Origin: Lactobacillus johnsonii
Lineage (GTDB): Bacteria > Bacillota > Bacilli > Lactobacillales > Lactobacillaceae
Assembly: GCF_013487865.1 (NCBI RefSeq)
Contig: NZ_CP047409.1
Coordinates: 1,240,001 to 1,304,000, forward strand
DNA: 64,000 bases
Direction of reading: 5' to 3'
Both the position numbers and the translations under genes were made by a program. Positions 62,757 to 64,000 of this stretch are shown here, piece after piece. The notes beneath the pieces were generated by a model that was given only the letters and a program-made list of their open reading frames with translations, did not search any database and was not told the origin of the DNA. Within the stretch, counting starts at the first letter, position 1. The number at the start of each line of letters is the position of its first letter.

Positions 62757-64000
62757 ATGCAACCTCTTGCTTATCGTATGCGCCCCAAAAACTTAGATGA
62801 AGTTGTTGGTCAAGAACATTTAGTAGGAAATAAGAAAATAATTAGACGAATGGTCGAGGCCAAACTTCTATCTTCCATGATTCTTTATGGACCTCCTGGC
62901 ATTGGAAAAACTAGTATTGCCAGCGCAATTGCAGGATCCACTAAATATGCATTTAGAAAACTTAATGCAGCAACCGACACAAAAAAAGATCTTCAAATCG
63001 TTGCCGAAGAAGGAAAAATGAGTGGGACTGTCATCCTACTTTTAGATGAAATTCATCGTTTAGACAAAACAAAACAAGACTTTTTATTACCTCTTCTAGA
63101 ATCAGGAAATATTATTTTAATCGGTGCCACGACAGAAAATCCCTATATTTCCATCTCTCCTGCTATTCGATCCAGATGTCAGATTTTTGAATTACATCGT
63201 CTAAAAAAAATGGATATTTCGCATGCGATTGATCGGGCTCTTAAAGATTCCGAAACAGGATTAGGTAAATACAATGTAGAGTTAACAAAAGATGCACGTG
63301 ATCTACTAATTGAAAAAGGAAATGGCGATTTAAGGGCAACCCTTAACGCATTAGAACTAGCAGTTCTATCGACAAAAGAAGAAAAACAGGAGAACGCTGA
63401 TAATAAACTAGTAATTGATAAAGCTGAAATGCAAGATTCCATCCAATTTAAATCTCAAAATTACGATGCAAATGGTGATGGCCACTATGATTTATTATCT
63501 GCCTTTCAGAAATCAATTCGGGGTTCTGACACAGATGCAGCACTTTATTATCTAGGGAATCTCTGCGAATCTGGCGACTTAGTAGCAATCTGTAGACGAT
63601 TGTTGGTCATTGCCTATGAAGATATTGGACTCGCTAATCCCCCGGCCTGCAGTCGTACAGTTAATGCAGTACAAGCTGCTCAAATGGTAGGTCTACCAGA
63701 AGCGCGAATTATTTTGTCAAATACTGTCATTGAACTCTGCCTATCGCCCAAAAGTAATAGTGCAATTACTGCAATTGATTCAGCAATAAGTGACATTCAA
63801 AATAAGCAGAATGATCCTATCCCTGATAGTCTAAAGGACGCCCACTACAAAGGAGCAGCTACCTTAAATCATGGTGTTTCTTATCTTTATCCCCATGACT
63901 TTCAAGGTGATTGGGTTGCACAACAATACTTACCTAACAACTTAAAAAATGTCTCCTACTTCAATCCAAAAGGTAATTCAAAAATTGAAGAGGCATTAAA
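62757..64000 (+). CDS. rarA: Replication-associated recombination protein RarA (MgsA), 3' end beyond window
   Basis: A clamp-loader-like AAA+ ATPase that acts at stalled replication forks. The first 414 codons are present. Walker A GPPGIGKT is at residues 45-52, Walker B DEIH at 97-100, the sensor GATTENPY follows, and the tetramerisation domain (IAYEDIGLANPPA) is seen near residue 280. AAAGGA lies seven bases before the ATG. The gene runs off the right edge close to its expected end, since MgsA/RarA proteins have about 420-440 residues. Confidence 0.93.
   Translation, partial: MQPLAYRMRPKNLDEVVGQEHLVGNKKIIRRMVEAKLLSSMILYGPPGIGKTSIASAIAGSTKYAFRKLNAATDTKKDLQIVAEEGKMSGTVILLLDEIHRLDKTKQDFLLPLLESGNIILIGATTENPYISISPAIRSRCQIFELHRLKKMDISHAIDRALKDSETGLGKYNVELTKDARDLLIEKGNGDLRATLNALELAVLSTKEEKQENADNKLVIDKAEMQDSIQFKSQNYDANGDGHYDLLSAFQKSIRGSDTDAALYYLGNLCESGDLVAICRRLLVIAYEDIGLANPPACSRTVNAVQAAQMVGLPEARIILSNTVIELCLSPKSNSAITAIDSAISDIQNKQNDPIPDSLKDAHYKGAATLNHGVSYLYPHDFQGDWVAQQYLPNNLKNVSYFNPKGNSKIEEAL

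Overview
This window is a 64 kb stretch of low-GC Firmicute chromosome. Protein sequences, gene order, T-box leaders, a PASTA-bearing FtsI and an SLAP-like surface module point to a Lactobacillus of the gasseri/johnsonii/acidophilus group (inferred from remembered family sequences, not from a search). It is almost entirely housekeeping DNA. I see no rRNA, tRNA, CRISPR array, prophage or insertion sequence, and no intergenic gap longer than about 300 bases.

Layout. 1-6.2 kb: trigger factor start, tuf, a TPR gene with rnjB (RNase J2), rpsO, rpsT and holA. 6.2-12.7 kb: an ftsW-ylbG-rsmD-coaD-ylbL unit followed by comEA-comEC-holA, all on the minus strand. 12.8-18.6 kb: typA, then a plus-strand island with def, rpoY-rnjA (RNAP epsilon and RNase J1) and a diacylglycerol kinase. 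18.6-25.9 kb: recD2, TPR, phosphatase, mnmA, DUF1831, a cysteine desulfurase and mtnN. 25.9-30 kb: a small tail-anchored protein, nudF, a cold-shock-like protein and ileS behind a T-box. 30-43.5 kb: an uninterrupted division and cell wall (dcw) cluster in the order mraZ-rsmH-ftsL-ftsI-mraY-murD-murG-divIB-ftsA-ftsZ-sepF-yggT-ylmH-divIVA. 43.6-49.4 kb: DUF3397, a 42-residue DUF4044 gene, mreBCD, radC, a HAD phosphatase and folC. 49.4-56.3 kb: valS with a T-box, a P-type cation ATPase behind a yybP-ykoY-type (manganese) riboswitch, and a surface glycerophosphodiesterase. 56.3-64 kb: a 16S pseudouridine synthase, thiI with its own cysteine desulfurase, ezrA, rpsD with an S4-type leader, DUF1694 and the start of rarA.

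How the genes work together. The two RNase J paralogues form the mRNA decay core. The dcw and mre clusters with ezrA, sepF and divIVA build the septum and side wall. Two separate cysteine desulfurases sit beside their likely sulfur acceptors, mnmA and thiI.

What deserves a second look is regulation rather than gene content. Intrinsic terminator hairpins sit directly upstream of typA, rpoY-rnjA, nifS-thiI, rsuA, mreC and comEA, often with no room for a promoter between hairpin and ribosome binding site. A helically phased set of four GTG boxes precedes mraZ. Leaders resembling ribosomal protein autoregulation elements precede rpsO and rpsD. Non-AUG starts are frequent and several obvious ORF starts need moving. 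I did not find a convincing wholly new multi-gene system.
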